DNA of 64,000 bases from Lucinisca nassula (Eukaryota > Mollusca > Bivalvia > Lucinida > Lucinidae): assembly GCA_963580285.1 (NCBI GenBank), contig OY757017.1, positions 113,726,527-113,790,526 of the forward strand. Reading direction: 5' to 3'. The notes below the pieces were generated by a model. That model saw only the letters and a list, made by a program, of their open reading frames with translations, made no database searches and was not told where the DNA came from. The first letter of the stretch is position 1; every line of letters begins with the position of its first letter. Both the position numbers and the translations under genes were made by a program. Below are positions 42,678 to 51,335 of this stretch, piece after piece.

Positions 42678-43307
42678 TCAATCAACCAACCAATAATCAG
42701 TAGGCTGGTCAGTCTTCAAAATTAACTTACGATGCTTCTTTTTTTTCAGTTCTTCTTTTATTCTCTGTCGTTCTTCCAAAGTAGGAATAACATCATTCTC
42801 TCTTAAACAATTTTCAAAACTATCTCTATCTTTTGTGTAGAACATGCATAGCCATTTTGTTTGTTCTCTTAAATCTTTTAACACAGAATTATATCTCTGC
42901 GAAATAACCCACACTGATTGTTCTGCATGCCTACCAGAAAATGCTAATTCTGATAACATATCTTTTTTCTTTGTTAGTTCTTTCGTTGCACTGCAATCAT
43001 CAATAATGTAGAGAGTAGAATGACCAGCATATTTATTAAAGAACATTCTTAGTAGTTCTTGTAGTTTTTCTTCTCCATTAACAACAGGATTAACAATTGT
43101 TATATTTTTTGTTTTAGGCTTTCTAACATCACCAATCCACCCACGATTTTTATAAGCCTTGTTCCATTGAATGGTTGGGCAAAGTATAACAATATGTTTA
43201 AATACTTGACGATATTCCTCTTCCAAAAGGTCAAGGACAAACTCTGTTTTCCCGCATCCAGTTTGACCACATATAATAGCACAATGAGGATATTTTGGTA
43301 GTTCCAT
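42678..43307 (-). CDS. A32/FtsK-HerA-type genome-packaging ATPase
   Basis: Motor that would pump the linear genome into the capsid. 209 residues with Walker A GQTGCGKT (14-21), Walker B LYIIDD (99-104) and a downstream VISQRYNSV sensor-like motif (134-142), the order and spacing of A32-like packaging ATPases. The C-terminus is lysine-rich and ends DYWLVD. Start context AAATAAAAATG. Directly downstream in the same direction as the major capsid gene (21-bp gap), as expected of a morphogenesis module. Intact. Confidence 0.92.
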   Translation of the reverse strand: MELPKYPHCAIICGQTGCGKTEFVLDLLEEEYRQVFKHIVILCPTIQWNKAYKNRGWIGDVRKPKTKNITIVNPVVNGEEKLQELLRMFFNKYAGHSTLYIIDDCSATKELTKKKDMLSELAFSGRHAEQSVWVISQRYNSVLKDLREQTKWLCMFYTKDRDSFENCLRENDVIPTLEERQRIKEELKKKKHRKLILKTDQPTDYWLVD

Positions 43308-43328
43308 TTTTATTTGTAAAAAAAAATA

Positions 43329-44594
43329 TTAATAACTGACTTCTTTAAATCTACCATCTTCAAAGTTGATTTGTGCATCTTGTATAACAAACAAATAAAG
43401 ATTGATTGGTTCATCTGCTCCTGCTTCTTTCGTTATTTGTATTGTGATACCTTCTGATGCATTTTCAATTCTTCTTCCAGAACCATGAAGTGTATTATCA
43501 TCAGTTGAACGTAAATCCAACCATAAAGCATACCTGTTCGTTAGATATTTCTCTATTGTTGTATCAGTAAAATATAAATCTTTAATGACCATACTTGTTG
43601 CTTTGTTTCTTTTTGAATTCAAAGCAAAGAATTTATTTATTTCGTCCCAGTGTTGGTGGGACTTCATTCCTTGACTATACAATTGATTCGGAATCCCTTC
43701 TATTGTCATTTCCACTTTTGTAATTTCTGGATTATAATATTCTTCTGTGCTGGCCCTTTCAGGATCTTCGAATAGCATAAGAATTCCTTTCATACTTCTT
43801 GCAGGAACATTTAGATTGATATTCCATAGTGTATCAGATTTGTTTTTAGTTATTTTTCTGTGTCTTAGTATTCTGTCATACAAAATAACCATTTTACCAT
43901 CAACTTGCTGTCTTATTTGTCTTGCTAATTCAGTATCAGAAACAATATCAAATTCCAAACAAATATTTTTGATTGTATAAGATGAAGTTGCATCGCCTGA
44001 TTTAATTACTTTATTATAATCATTGAATGTAAGTTCATATTCAAGTCTATCTCCTAATCCAGCTTGATAAAAAGGCATATGGGTTTCCAATAATTCAAAA
44101 TCAAGTGGGATGCAAAACCTGTTTCCATATGCTTTTGCGATGGCTTGATCTTCTTTATCTGCTGTTGCGTTTCCTGCACCCACTCTATGTTTCAACATGT
44201 TCTCTTTGCCAATGCCTTGGTATGCCATATTTACACGTTCTGTAATAGTCTTCCATAAATCAATATAACAATGATAGATGTCACTATCATCAATGGACAT
44301 AACTTCATTTCCACTAATTCTAATTGTTGTTTTCTTAATTATTGCTCTTCCTATGTTTTGAAATATAGTTGCATTTGCATCTTTAGAGTTTAGTTCAATT
44401 TCAAATGCTAATCTGACTGTTCCGGGAACAATAACATCATTACCACTTAGATTAGGAAATCTCACTAACAATTGTTGATTTTGGTCAATAGTTGATGGAT
44501 TATTGGTTATTACTACACTTTGGCGGATGCCTCTCACACCTCGTGGTTCTCTTAATTTTCTGTAAGGGTTTAGTTTATCTCCGTAGGCTGACAT
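43329..44594 (-). CDS. Putative major capsid protein (jelly-roll type)
   Basis: 421 residues from ATG 44594 (MSAYGDKLNPY); a longer upstream frame is dropped because the A-rich start context (TTTTAAAAAAAATG) sits here and upstream residues are low-complexity. Mostly predicted beta structure: LLVRFPNLSGNDVIVPGTVRLAFEI near residues 40-65, NIGRAIIKKTTIRISGNEV (85-105), YELTFNDYNKVI mid-protein and IQITKEAGADEPINLYLFVIQDAQINF at the C-terminus. Position beside the packaging ATPase and divergent from the membrane protein supports a capsid role. It is shorter than many Polinton double-jelly-roll capsid proteins, so structure prediction is needed to tell double from single jelly roll. Confidence 0.78.
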   Translation of the reverse strand: MSAYGDKLNPYRKLREPRGVRGIRQSVVITNNPSTIDQNQQLLVRFPNLSGNDVIVPGTVRLAFEIELNSKDANATIFQNIGRAIIKKTTIRISGNEVMSIDDSDIYHCYIDLWKTITERVNMAYQGIGKENMLKHRVGAGNATADKEDQAIAKAYGNRFCIPLDFELLETHMPFYQAGLGDRLEYELTFNDYNKVIKSGDATSSYTIKNICLEFDIVSDTELARQIRQQVDGKMVILYDRILRHRKITKNKSDTLWNINLNVPARSMKGILMLFEDPERASTEEYYNPEITKVEMTIEGIPNQLYSQGMKSHQHWDEINKFFALNSKRNKATSMVIKDLYFTDTTIEKYLTNRYALWLDLRSTDDNTLHGSGRRIENASEGITIQITKEAGADEPINLYLFVIQDAQINFEDGRFKEVSY

Positions 44595-44638
44595 TTTTTT
44601 TAAAAGATAAAAAAATATTTTTAAATAATAAATAAATA
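44595..44638. promoter_or_regulatory. Divergent promoter region, capsid / coiled-coil membrane protein
   Basis: 44 bp of nearly pure A/T between two ATGs pointing outward. Both have TAAA or AATAAATA-like sequence abutting the start codon. Confidence 0.45.
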
Positions 44639-45985
44639 ATGGCTGAATATGAAAATCCTGAGTATGATAGGGAGGATTATGATGAAGAAGCAGAAACATC
44701 TTTTACAGATGAAGAAGAGTTTCAGAGAACATTAAATAGTCAGTTTGCTGGTTTGAATGATTTAACTGGTAATGATAGGAAAACTCTGCGTAATAGCATA
44801 GGTCAAAAAATGATAGATAGATTTTACGAAAGGAATGAAGAACCTAAACGTAAAATCAAAGGTTTGTCTCTCAAGAAAGATGATTTTGGAAGACCAATGT
44901 TATATGTTAAAGATGAAGGTGGAAAGGATATTGCATTAACATATTATCGTTCCAATGCACCAGATGAAATAGCAACATTTTTATCATTTAATACTTTACA
45001 AAGGAAATATGGTGTTGATTTTGTTAGGAATGTATTAGGTGTAGATGATTTTAAACCATCTGCTACAAGACTTAGAGAAGGTAGAGCCGAGTTTACAACT
45101 TTAATAGAAAACCATTTGAGAGAGACACAATCTGATTTATTATCAGAAAAATTCAAGAATCTTGATAATGATGTATCATCACAACAAGAAGCACAAGAAC
45201 TATTAGAAACTGCAAATAATGCAGAAACATCTGTGAAAACATTAGAGACATCATTCATTGAAAATGTTAATAGTGAAGCAGGAACACAAACAGATTGGAC
45301 AAAAAGAGAGATTGATGGAATAGCAAATGCAATGACAACAGTCAAAGAAGAGATAGCAAATGAATTGGCTAAACTAAATGAAACAAATAAAGAGTTAGCA
45401 AAAGAAAATACCAAATTAGAACAAGCCAAAGCAGACAATGATGAATTTCAAATAGAAAGGATAAGTAGTCGAATCAAAGAGTTAGAAAGTGAGAGAAGTG
45501 CAAGATTGGAAGTTATTAATGTTAATAAAGATAAACTACGTAGTCAGGTAAATAGAATCAAGGAAACTATAAACAAAGTATTAAAAGAAGACACTACATT
45601 GGGTGAGAGAATTAGAACATTATTCAGAGAACAAGGAATTACAATAGTTAGTGTTTTAACTGCTTTTGGAATGATAATTGCTGTTATTGTTGAGGCTGTT
45701 ATTCCTACAACTGGTGGTGGAACTACACCAAAGCCTCCTCCTAAAGATGGTGTAAAAGATTGGGTTAAGAAACAATTATCAAATCTTGGTAAATTACTTT
45801 CTACCCTTGCAGGAAAAGTAGCAGCAGCATTACCAGGTATTATTGGTTCTATTGTGTCTTGGTTGTTGTCTTCTGCGGGTAAAGTTGTTAATTGGTTTGG
45901 AGAACATCTATGGGCATTAGTTGTATTGGTTGCTGGATTGTTATATGCATCTGCAAGAGAGTTTATAAGAAAAAAAAGAACTTAA
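44639..45985 (+). CDS. Coiled-coil membrane protein of Polinton, 448 residues
   Basis: Acidic N-terminus (1-30). A folded region to about 190, then a long coiled coil with heptad-like KEEIANELAKLNETNKELAK..KLEQAK..RISSRIKELESE (about 240-325). Membrane segment 1 at 333-356 (ITIVSVLTAFGMIIAVIVEA), a Gly/Pro-rich hinge (TTGGGTTPKPPPK), an amphipathic stretch (382-420, LLSTLAGKVAAALPG..IVSWLL) and a final membrane segment (424-437) with a basic tail. The amphipathic-plus-membrane design resembles a membrane-penetration or minor virion protein (inference). Divergent from the capsid gene and tail-to-tail with the next gene. Confidence 0.82.
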   Translation: MAEYENPEYDREDYDEEAETSFTDEEEFQRTLNSQFAGLNDLTGNDRKTLRNSIGQKMIDRFYERNEEPKRKIKGLSLKKDDFGRPMLYVKDEGGKDIALTYYRSNAPDEIATFLSFNTLQRKYGVDFVRNVLGVDDFKPSATRLREGRAEFTTLIENHLRETQSDLLSEKFKNLDNDVSSQQEAQELLETANNAETSVKTLETSFIENVNSEAGTQTDWTKREIDGIANAMTTVKEEIANELAKLNETNKELAKENTKLEQAKADNDEFQIERISSRIKELESERSARLEVINVNKDKLRSQVNRIKETINKVLKEDTTLGERIRTLFREQGITIVSVLTAFGMIIAVIVEAVIPTTGGGTTPKPPPKDGVKDWVKKQLSNLGKLLSTLAGKVAAALPGIIGSIVSWLLSSAGKVVNWFGEHLWALVVLVAGLLYASAREFIRKKRT

Positions 45986-47260
45986 TAAATTTCATACATA
46001 ATTAATAGTCCAATTGCAATACTACCAACTATTAATGCTGTTTTGTTGTCTTCGTGTTGTATTGCTTCTTTTTTTTTCAACGGGTTCTTGTAGAGATTTG
46101 ATTTTTGTTTCCTGATGTAATGGTTCTGGTAGAGATTTCTTTGTTTCCTGATGTTTTGGTTCTGGTAGAGATTTCTTTGTTGGTGTGCCTTGTATAGTTG
46201 CAGGTTGTGTAGTAGGTGCAACAGGTTTAACATTTACATCACTATTGAAACCAAGTGTTTGATTTTCTGTTGCAATTACAATTTTATTATTATATCCAGC
46301 GATAGTGCCAATTTGTAAAATCATATCACTGGGAGACATATATAATCCAATACCATAAACAAAATCTACTTTACTTCTTGCATATTTGAGTGTGTTTTGA
46401 TATCTTTGTATTTGACTTGGTAAATCAACTGGACTATTAATAGCGTCTTCAATGTTAGCAAGAAATTGTTTCTGAGCATCAAATCCTGTGCCTATTTTTA
46501 GTATTTCTACACGTGTTTGAGATTGTGCTCCTAATAGAGCCCATACAAACATTCTAATACTTTCGTTAATTCGTTCAATACCTGTTTTTGTTAAGCCTTC
46601 TGATTTGTCTAATATAAACATTGTCCAGGCGTCACTTATATCTACTGTATGTTCTATTTTATCATTTGGATTAAAGAATGGACCTTCACTTCGATGTTCT
46701 TGTCTATATTTTCCACTTGGTTTAAAATATTGTGTGTAACTCCCTAGACCACTGCATTTAGAACTACTTTCTAATTTTTGACGCCAATCTGTATTAGGTG
46801 AAACATTGAATTCATTGCATAACTTTTGATAGGTTGCTTTGTCGTATGGGTTTTTGTAATAACAAAATGATTCATCTGTTGGTAAAGGTGTTTTAAGTTC
46901 TTTCAAAATACGAGCAATACAATAATAAACATGAAATGTATATACTGTTTTAGTTAGTCCTGAAGTGTTTTGCAAATGGTCTTGATAACTTACTCCACAT
47001 CCTGCAGTGGCACACCAGACAGCAAAATTTAATTGACATTGCCACCAGTCAAATGATGAATGATGCCATGTATTCCACGGTTCATTGGTGTGTAATGTTG
47101 GATTTTGATAGTTTTGAAATAAGTCGGGAAACGTTACTGGAAAATGGTCGTCTTTATTAACATAAATCGTTTGTTTTATAAGTTCAATATTCTTTTCGGT
47201 ATATTTAGTATTGGGGTTATATAATGCATTGGGATTGTACTTGAATTCTTTAGATATCAT
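45982..47260 (-). pseudogene. Conserved 412-residue Polinton protein, C-terminal anchor displaced by a frameshift
   Basis: The main frame runs 47260-46022. The N-terminal half contains a tryptophan/cysteine-rich block WHHSSFDWWQCQLNFAVWC.. (about 66-90, with GCGVSYQDHL) and a helical region with FHVYYCIARILKELKTPLP. The later part has DAWTMFILDKSEGLTKTGIERINESIR..WALLGAQSQTR and a conserved KVDFVYGIGLYMSPSDM block. Residues about 355-395 hold three degenerate KSLPEPxHQET units, a likely stalk. A T9 run at 46069-46077 then shifts the frame: the following 25 codons in the other frame encode a membrane segment (ALIVGSIAIGLLIMYEIY) and stop at 45982. One-base indel in the run is the simplest reading. 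Function unknown; structural role inferred from position. Confidence 0.8.
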
Positions 47261-47291
47261 TTTTATTATTGATTATATATAAAAAATAAAA
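47261..47291. promoter_or_regulatory. Divergent promoter region, 412-residue protein / penton-like gene
   Basis: 31-bp A/T-rich spacer with ATAATAAAAATG on one side and AAAATAAAAATG on the other, a near mirror image of the shared start motif. Confidence 0.45.
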
Positions 47292-47933
47292 ATGTATCAT
47301 ACAATTTCGAATATTGACAAGACAATAAACTTGCAACAATACATTGATAACAGAGATGGGAATAAACGTATTGGTTTGAAATCTATAACATATGGTGTTG
47401 GATGGTATAATGTTGTTGATGAATATTTGCAGAAGACTGGAGAGAGACCTCATAAGATTATAGATGGTTATTATAGTTTCCAACAAATAGCAGATTTATT
47501 TCAAAGTAATAATATTACATTATCTGTAAATGAAACAAATGGAATTGCTTCTTTAATCACACCGGATGAATTGAAGATAAACAAGGGCTTAAAACAAATG
47601 TTGGGGTTTGGAAATAAGCGAAAGTTTGCTGTTAATGAAACTCATTATGGTGAGAGAGCTGCAGATTTTGCTGTTTATAAATCATTGTATGTTCATTTGG
47701 AACAGATTAATACTTCAAATAATTATTTAGATGGTATGCCGAGTACTGTGTTGGCTGTTGTTCCAGTGGAAAATAAAGAGTTTGGAGAGATAACAACAGT
47801 GAGATTTGAGCATCCAGAATATAAGTGTTTGGTGAATGATGCTATAGCAGAATTGAAATTAGAAATCAGGGATGAAAATAACAACAAGGCAATTAATCAT
47901 CTACCAATTAATTGCGTTTTGGAAATTATATAA
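47292..47933 (+). CDS. Penton-like minor capsid candidate, 213 residues
   Basis: No membrane segment. The C-terminal two thirds look like a beta-sandwich: KSLYVHLEQINTSNNYLDG, STVLAVVPV, EFGEITTVRFEHPEYKCLV and IAELKLEIRDENNNKAINH, the last matching the final strands typical of single-jelly-roll virion proteins in this lineage. An N-terminal part precedes it with GYYSFQQIADLFQSNNITLS. Tightly followed by the fibre-like gene (14-bp gap). Assignment as penton is inference from fold pattern and neighbours. Confidence 0.65.
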   Translation: MYHTISNIDKTINLQQYIDNRDGNKRIGLKSITYGVGWYNVVDEYLQKTGERPHKIIDGYYSFQQIADLFQSNNITLSVNETNGIASLITPDELKINKGLKQMLGFGNKRKFAVNETHYGERAADFAVYKSLYVHLEQINTSNNYLDGMPSTVLAVVPVENKEFGEITTVRFEHPEYKCLVNDAIAELKLEIRDENNNKAINHLPINCVLEII

Positions 47934-47947
47934 TTATAATAAAAAAA

Positions 47948-48501
47948 TGAGTATATTTGGTGCTAAGAGAAAACACGTAGATGCATTGGGGCTGAAACAA
48001 GAAATATTTAATATGAGAAGTCAAGCATTTACACAAATAAATACATTGAATGATAGACATACAGGACTTCAAAATAGAGTTCGGGATATACATGTCAATC
48101 ATCAGTTGTTATACAATAAAGTTGAAAATATGTCAGACAAAAAATTGATAAGCATCTGTGCAGAGAGTAAAGGATCATTGCAGGAGAATGAAGTGTTTAG
48201 TTTTGGTAATGGTGGTAGAGAGGTAGGTTGTGGATATGTGATGAACTTTCCAGGTCAAATATTGGGTGTGGGGTTATCGAGTAAAAGAACAAAAGGTGAT
48301 GTATCTGTTGTTGTTTCTATAAATGGAAATCCACAAGCAGGATATGGTATATTATTGAATAATATTTTAAGGAAACACGATAACTTTGATACACCGTTAA
48401 AGGTTGAAGCTGGTGATGCAATTGATTTTGTTTGCCAGACTAATAATGCTACATGTGTTAATACTGTGGCTTCGATGATAATTGAATTATTTATTGAATA
48501 A
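47948..48501 (+). CDS. Spike/fibre-like protein, 184 residues
   Basis: Starts at ATG 47948 (MSIFGAKRKHVDALG) behind ATAATAAAAAA. The upstream frame start overlapping the penton-like gene is not used. Residues 15-65 are helical and coiled-coil-like (LKQEIFNMRSQAFTQINTLN..LQNRVRDIH). Residues 70-184 are beta-rich with glycine turns (FGNGGREVGCGYVMNFPGQI, GDVSVVVSINGNPQAGYGI, GDAIDFVCQTNNATCVNTVA). Coiled coil followed by a compact beta head is the plan of trimeric attachment fibres (inference). No membrane segment. Confidence 0.65.
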
Positions 48502-48528
48502 AAAAAAATATATGTTATCAAGAAAAAA

Positions 48529-49104
48529 ATGAAACAACCTACTGCACCGCTATATCCAGAGTTGCCTGTTGAAGATGGGCAAAATTATAGATTACAGAAG
48601 ATATCTGAGATAGAGAAGACATTAATTAATGAGAGAGATGTGAGAAAAGCATTATACAAGAAATATAAGCGTGGAATAAATATTACTGACGGTGTTGATA
48701 CAGGTTTGATATCAACAAGTGTTATTTTGGCAGGTGTTGGATTAACTGTTCCAATTATGTTGCCTTTAGAGTTTGTTGCAATTGTGTGTGGAAGTTTGGG
48801 TATTTTTGTAAAGTTAGTAAGACGTAGATTACATACAAAAGCACAGAAACATTATGAGATTAAAACTATTGCTGATAGTAAGTTGAATAGTATAAAGGAT
48901 TTGATTTCTAAGGCTTTGACAGACGGACAGATATCTGAGAATGAATTTAAACTTGTGTTGGATGAGTTGGACAAATATAATAAAATTAAAGACAATATAC
49001 ATTCAAAACAAACAGGATTGAGTGAAAGTGAGAGAAAGAAACTTATTGAGGAAGGCAAGGCTCAAGCAAAGAATGAAATGAAAAAAAAGATAGAAAATGC
49101 TTGA
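48529..49104 (+). CDS. Polinton membrane protein with helical tail, 191 residues
   Basis: Proline-rich start (KQPTAPLYPELPVEDG), a helical segment (25-60), a long hydrophobic hairpin (about 62-105: GLISTSVILAGVGLTVPIML and LEFVAIVCGSLGIFVKLV), then a charged helical tail (120-191) with KLVLDELDKYNKIKDNI and a lysine-rich end. Start context TCAAGAAAAAAATG. Last gene before the gene-poor right arm. Function unknown. Confidence 0.78.
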   Translation: MKQPTAPLYPELPVEDGQNYRLQKISEIEKTLINERDVRKALYKKYKRGINITDGVDTGLISTSVILAGVGLTVPIMLPLEFVAIVCGSLGIFVKLVRRRLHTKAQKHYEIKTIADSKLNSIKDLISKALTDGQISENEFKLVLDELDKYNKIKDNIHSKQTGLSESERKKLIEEGKAQAKNEMKKKIENA

Positions 49105-49189
49105 TTTTATTCAATAAAATTACAATAGTAAATGACCCACCACCGAAATATGAAAGTTAATATTTTTTGCTTCGCTTCCGATTGACCTA
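49105..49189. terminator. 3' processing region of last plus-strand Polinton gene
   Basis: ATTCAATAAAATTAC (AATAAA at 49112-49117) directly follows the stop codon and fits a poly(A) signal for the penton/fibre/membrane gene run. Confidence 0.5.
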
Positions 49190-49575
49190 CAATGTTGAAA
49201 ATTTATAAGAATGTGCATTTTGTATGTTGAAACATATGTACAAAGTTTGGTGGTAATTGGTTGAACCAATGTTATTTTACAACAATTCAAAGACTTGCAG
49301 GAAATTCCAAAATGATGCTAGAACTTTGAAATTTTGTGATAATATGTATATATACAACCCAAATACATATGCAAAAACTGGGACTAATCGGTTGATGGGA
49401 TTCCACTTTTAGGAAGACTCAAAGACTTTCTGAAATTCCAAAAGTTGCCGTAGGAACTTGGAATTTTAATATGTTATACAGCCTTAAAGTCTTGTTATAT
49501 GTGCAAAATCTGGTGGTCATTGGATTATGTAAAGGCACTTTCAGGAGGGGCTAAAGTTTTTGCCCCAAAGTGGAA
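49190..49575 (+). repeat. Three degenerate tandem units in Polinton right arm
   Basis: Units of about 150 bp with CAAAGTTTGGTGGTAATTGG / CAAAAACTGGGACTAATCGG / CAAAATCTGGTGGTCATTGG and GACTT.C.GAAATTCCAAAA blocks. Resembles the core of a HINE-like element. No terminal hairpin was found, so it is a fragment. Confidence 0.65.
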
Positions 49576-50025
49576 TTTTCAAAATTCTTTTTAATATGTT
49601 TCTATATAGTGTCTATCTGCGACTTTTGTCGGAGCAGATTTTTAATATCACCTCTAATTATTGTTATCTGAACACTGACTGAGACGCATCACACCTTGTG
49701 ATAAGGGTTTATCAGTTGTTGACCTATGCGATATCGTTTTGGGGTACACAGCTTATATATAGTTATGTACAAATGCAAGTTTGTACAAAAGCTTCATTCG
49801 AAGGTATCGCCAATAGATTCAGACCAGAATACTCTACCCCTCACCAAGCTATTCTCACCACAGGCTCTCAGGTAGGGATTTTCTTTAGTCTCATCTCATG
49901 AATCTGTTTTTCAGACCTTATAGTCAACATTTTTAGAAAATCATACATTTTTTACCGCCAATTGTTCAAGCCCCACCTCCCCTCCCCCCCCCCCCCCACG
50001 AAAAAAAAAATAGCAAAAGCCGTGA
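49576..50025. other. Unassigned right-arm sequence
   Basis: Contains a short frame at 49698-49901 that ends at a CAG/GTAGGG donor-like site, and a C-run/A-run (49984-50010). No recognisable protein; a captured exon is possible but unsupported. Confidence 0.4.
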
Positions 50026-50029
50026 CTGG

Positions 50030-50300
50030 TACAGCACTTTTAACCACCCGGCACTGGGCAGAATTCTTTACACACACACCCCAGCACCGGGTAGTGGCTG
50101 CCAGCCCCCTTTCTTAAGAACTCCTGCCTGTAGGCTCACGACAAGCTCTCCGCCCCAGGGTCACCTTTAACCCCATATTCCCAGCCTAGCCGAAACGAAA
50201 CACTAGACCGGTCTGAGGTAAGGTGAGCACAATGCAGGTGAATGGCAACTTCGACAGGGAGAATTCTATTAGTGCGCGCGCAACCCATCAAAGTCACCAT
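50030..50300. other. GC-rich insert in AT-rich Polinton arm
   Basis: Base composition jumps relative to both sides (CCCCAGCACCGGGTAGTGGC, GGTCACCTTTAACCCCATAT, TAGTGCGCGCGCAACCC). It carries no ORF and no identified SINE boxes. Probably an inserted repeat of unknown class. Confidence 0.5.
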
Positions 50301-50328
50301 TCACCATACATGGCATCCAGCAAGCCAT

Positions 50329-50690
50329 TTACCCTTAAACAGACAGGTGAACGTCATACTCAGAGACAGACAACCATGCTCTAACAGACACGACCAATTA
50401 CTATAAAAAATCGAAATGTATATATACTAACACTTTTTACAAATCACAAACTTATGGTTTTAAAATTTGCATATTTTCAAGGGAATCAATCCAGATATAA
50501 ACGGGGAGATATTTACCCTTAAACAGACAGATGAACGTCATACGAAGGGACAGACAACCGTTCATTAACAGACACAACCAAATATTTAATGTGAGCCTCT
50601 AATATTCCAATCACTTTTGAAAATTATTGAAAAAAATGCATTAAAAAATTTGCATATTTTCAAGGGAAGCAATCCAGTTTAATCTAAAAA
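50329..50690 (+). repeat. Two-copy direct repeat (about 180 bp)
   Basis: ATTTACCCTTAAACAGACAG..GAACGTCATAC and AATTTGCATATTTTCAAGGG occur in both halves (50329-50508 and 50509-50690) with moderate divergence. Confidence 0.8.
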
Positions 50691-50699
50691 TAAAAAGGG

Positions 50700-50865
50700 A
50701 TTTCCAGGAAAAACTAAAAATAGAAAATAGATATGGGGATTCCTAGAAAGCTAAAAATAGATATGGGGGATTCCTAGAAAGCTTAAACTATGGGGATTCC
50801 TAGAAAGCTAAAATAGTTATGGAGGATTCCTAGGAAGCTAAAAATAGATATGGGGATTTTTATGA
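50700..50865 (+). repeat. Minisatellite, about 30-bp unit
   Basis: Five imperfect units with GATATGGGGATTCCTAGAAA and GCTAAAAATA. No coding. Confidence 0.85.
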
Positions 50866-51189
50866 AAAATGGTTGAGGCGGGAAATTTAAATTTTACAAT
50901 GGATATCCCGGCGGTGGTTCATACTCAGAAAAACTGCTACAGCAGTTGAACACGTACTTTTTATGTTCTTTTGAATGACAGCAAGAGCCTCTTGCCTCCC
51001 CTGTTCTATTAGCTGTTTTTTTTTGGTCACTGTTTATCTCTGACTTTTTTTCTTTGATGTCATGTTTTAAAGTGATATATTTATCTAGCTCACACAAAAC
51101 CATTGTTGTTTTGTTCTGCGGTAAAATATATATGTGGTAAGATGTGTCTATATATAGATAGTACTGGTTTTTGGGTATGTCGCCGTTGG

Positions 51190-51330
51190 AAGTCGGCGAT
51201 ATAGTTTGTATCGCCGTCGGAAAATTGTGGTATAATAATATATGCTCCAATTGATGATATAGCGGAAGAAAGTGAGGTATGTCTATACGGACAATGAATA
51301 TATCGCCGTTGGAGCATAATCTATATATAT
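51190..51330 (-). repeat. Polinton right terminal inverted repeat (141 bp)
   Basis: Reverse complement of 33114-33254 with no mismatch seen. Just inside it, at 51181-51190, an extra CGCCGTTGGA repeats the outer-end motif. Confidence 0.95.
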
Positions 51331-51335
51331 ATTAA

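Larger units (their letters stand above)
33114..51330. mobile_element. Maverick/Polinton element (adintovirus-like), 18.2 kb
   Basis: Virus-derived self-replicating transposon with its own polymerase B, retrovirus-type integrase, packaging ATPase and capsid-like genes. The ends are fixed by identical 141-bp TIRs and by comparison with the Polinton-free copy of the target transposon at 24596-25494. The target duplication is ATTAA (33109-33113, 51331-51335); Polintons usually give 6 bp. It holds fifteen own genes with 15-60 bp gaps or small overlaps, about 2 kb of gene-poor repeats before the right TIR, and a nested RT element at 33364-35445. Two genes carry one frameshift each. It is much more AT-rich than flanking DNA. 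No adenovirus-type cysteine protease was recognised. Confidence 0.95.

Noticed and set aside
49765..49795. CAAGTTTGTACAAAAGC resembles a recombination-cloning attB1 core
   Set aside because: One base short of the known sequence and without matching vector flanks; TTTGTACAAA is a short palindrome likely by chance in AT-rich DNA.
50894..51250. 118-codon minus-strand frame at the right end of the Polinton
   Set aside because: It runs through the TIR and the extra motif, has no recognisable domain, and lacks the shared start context. Probably chance.
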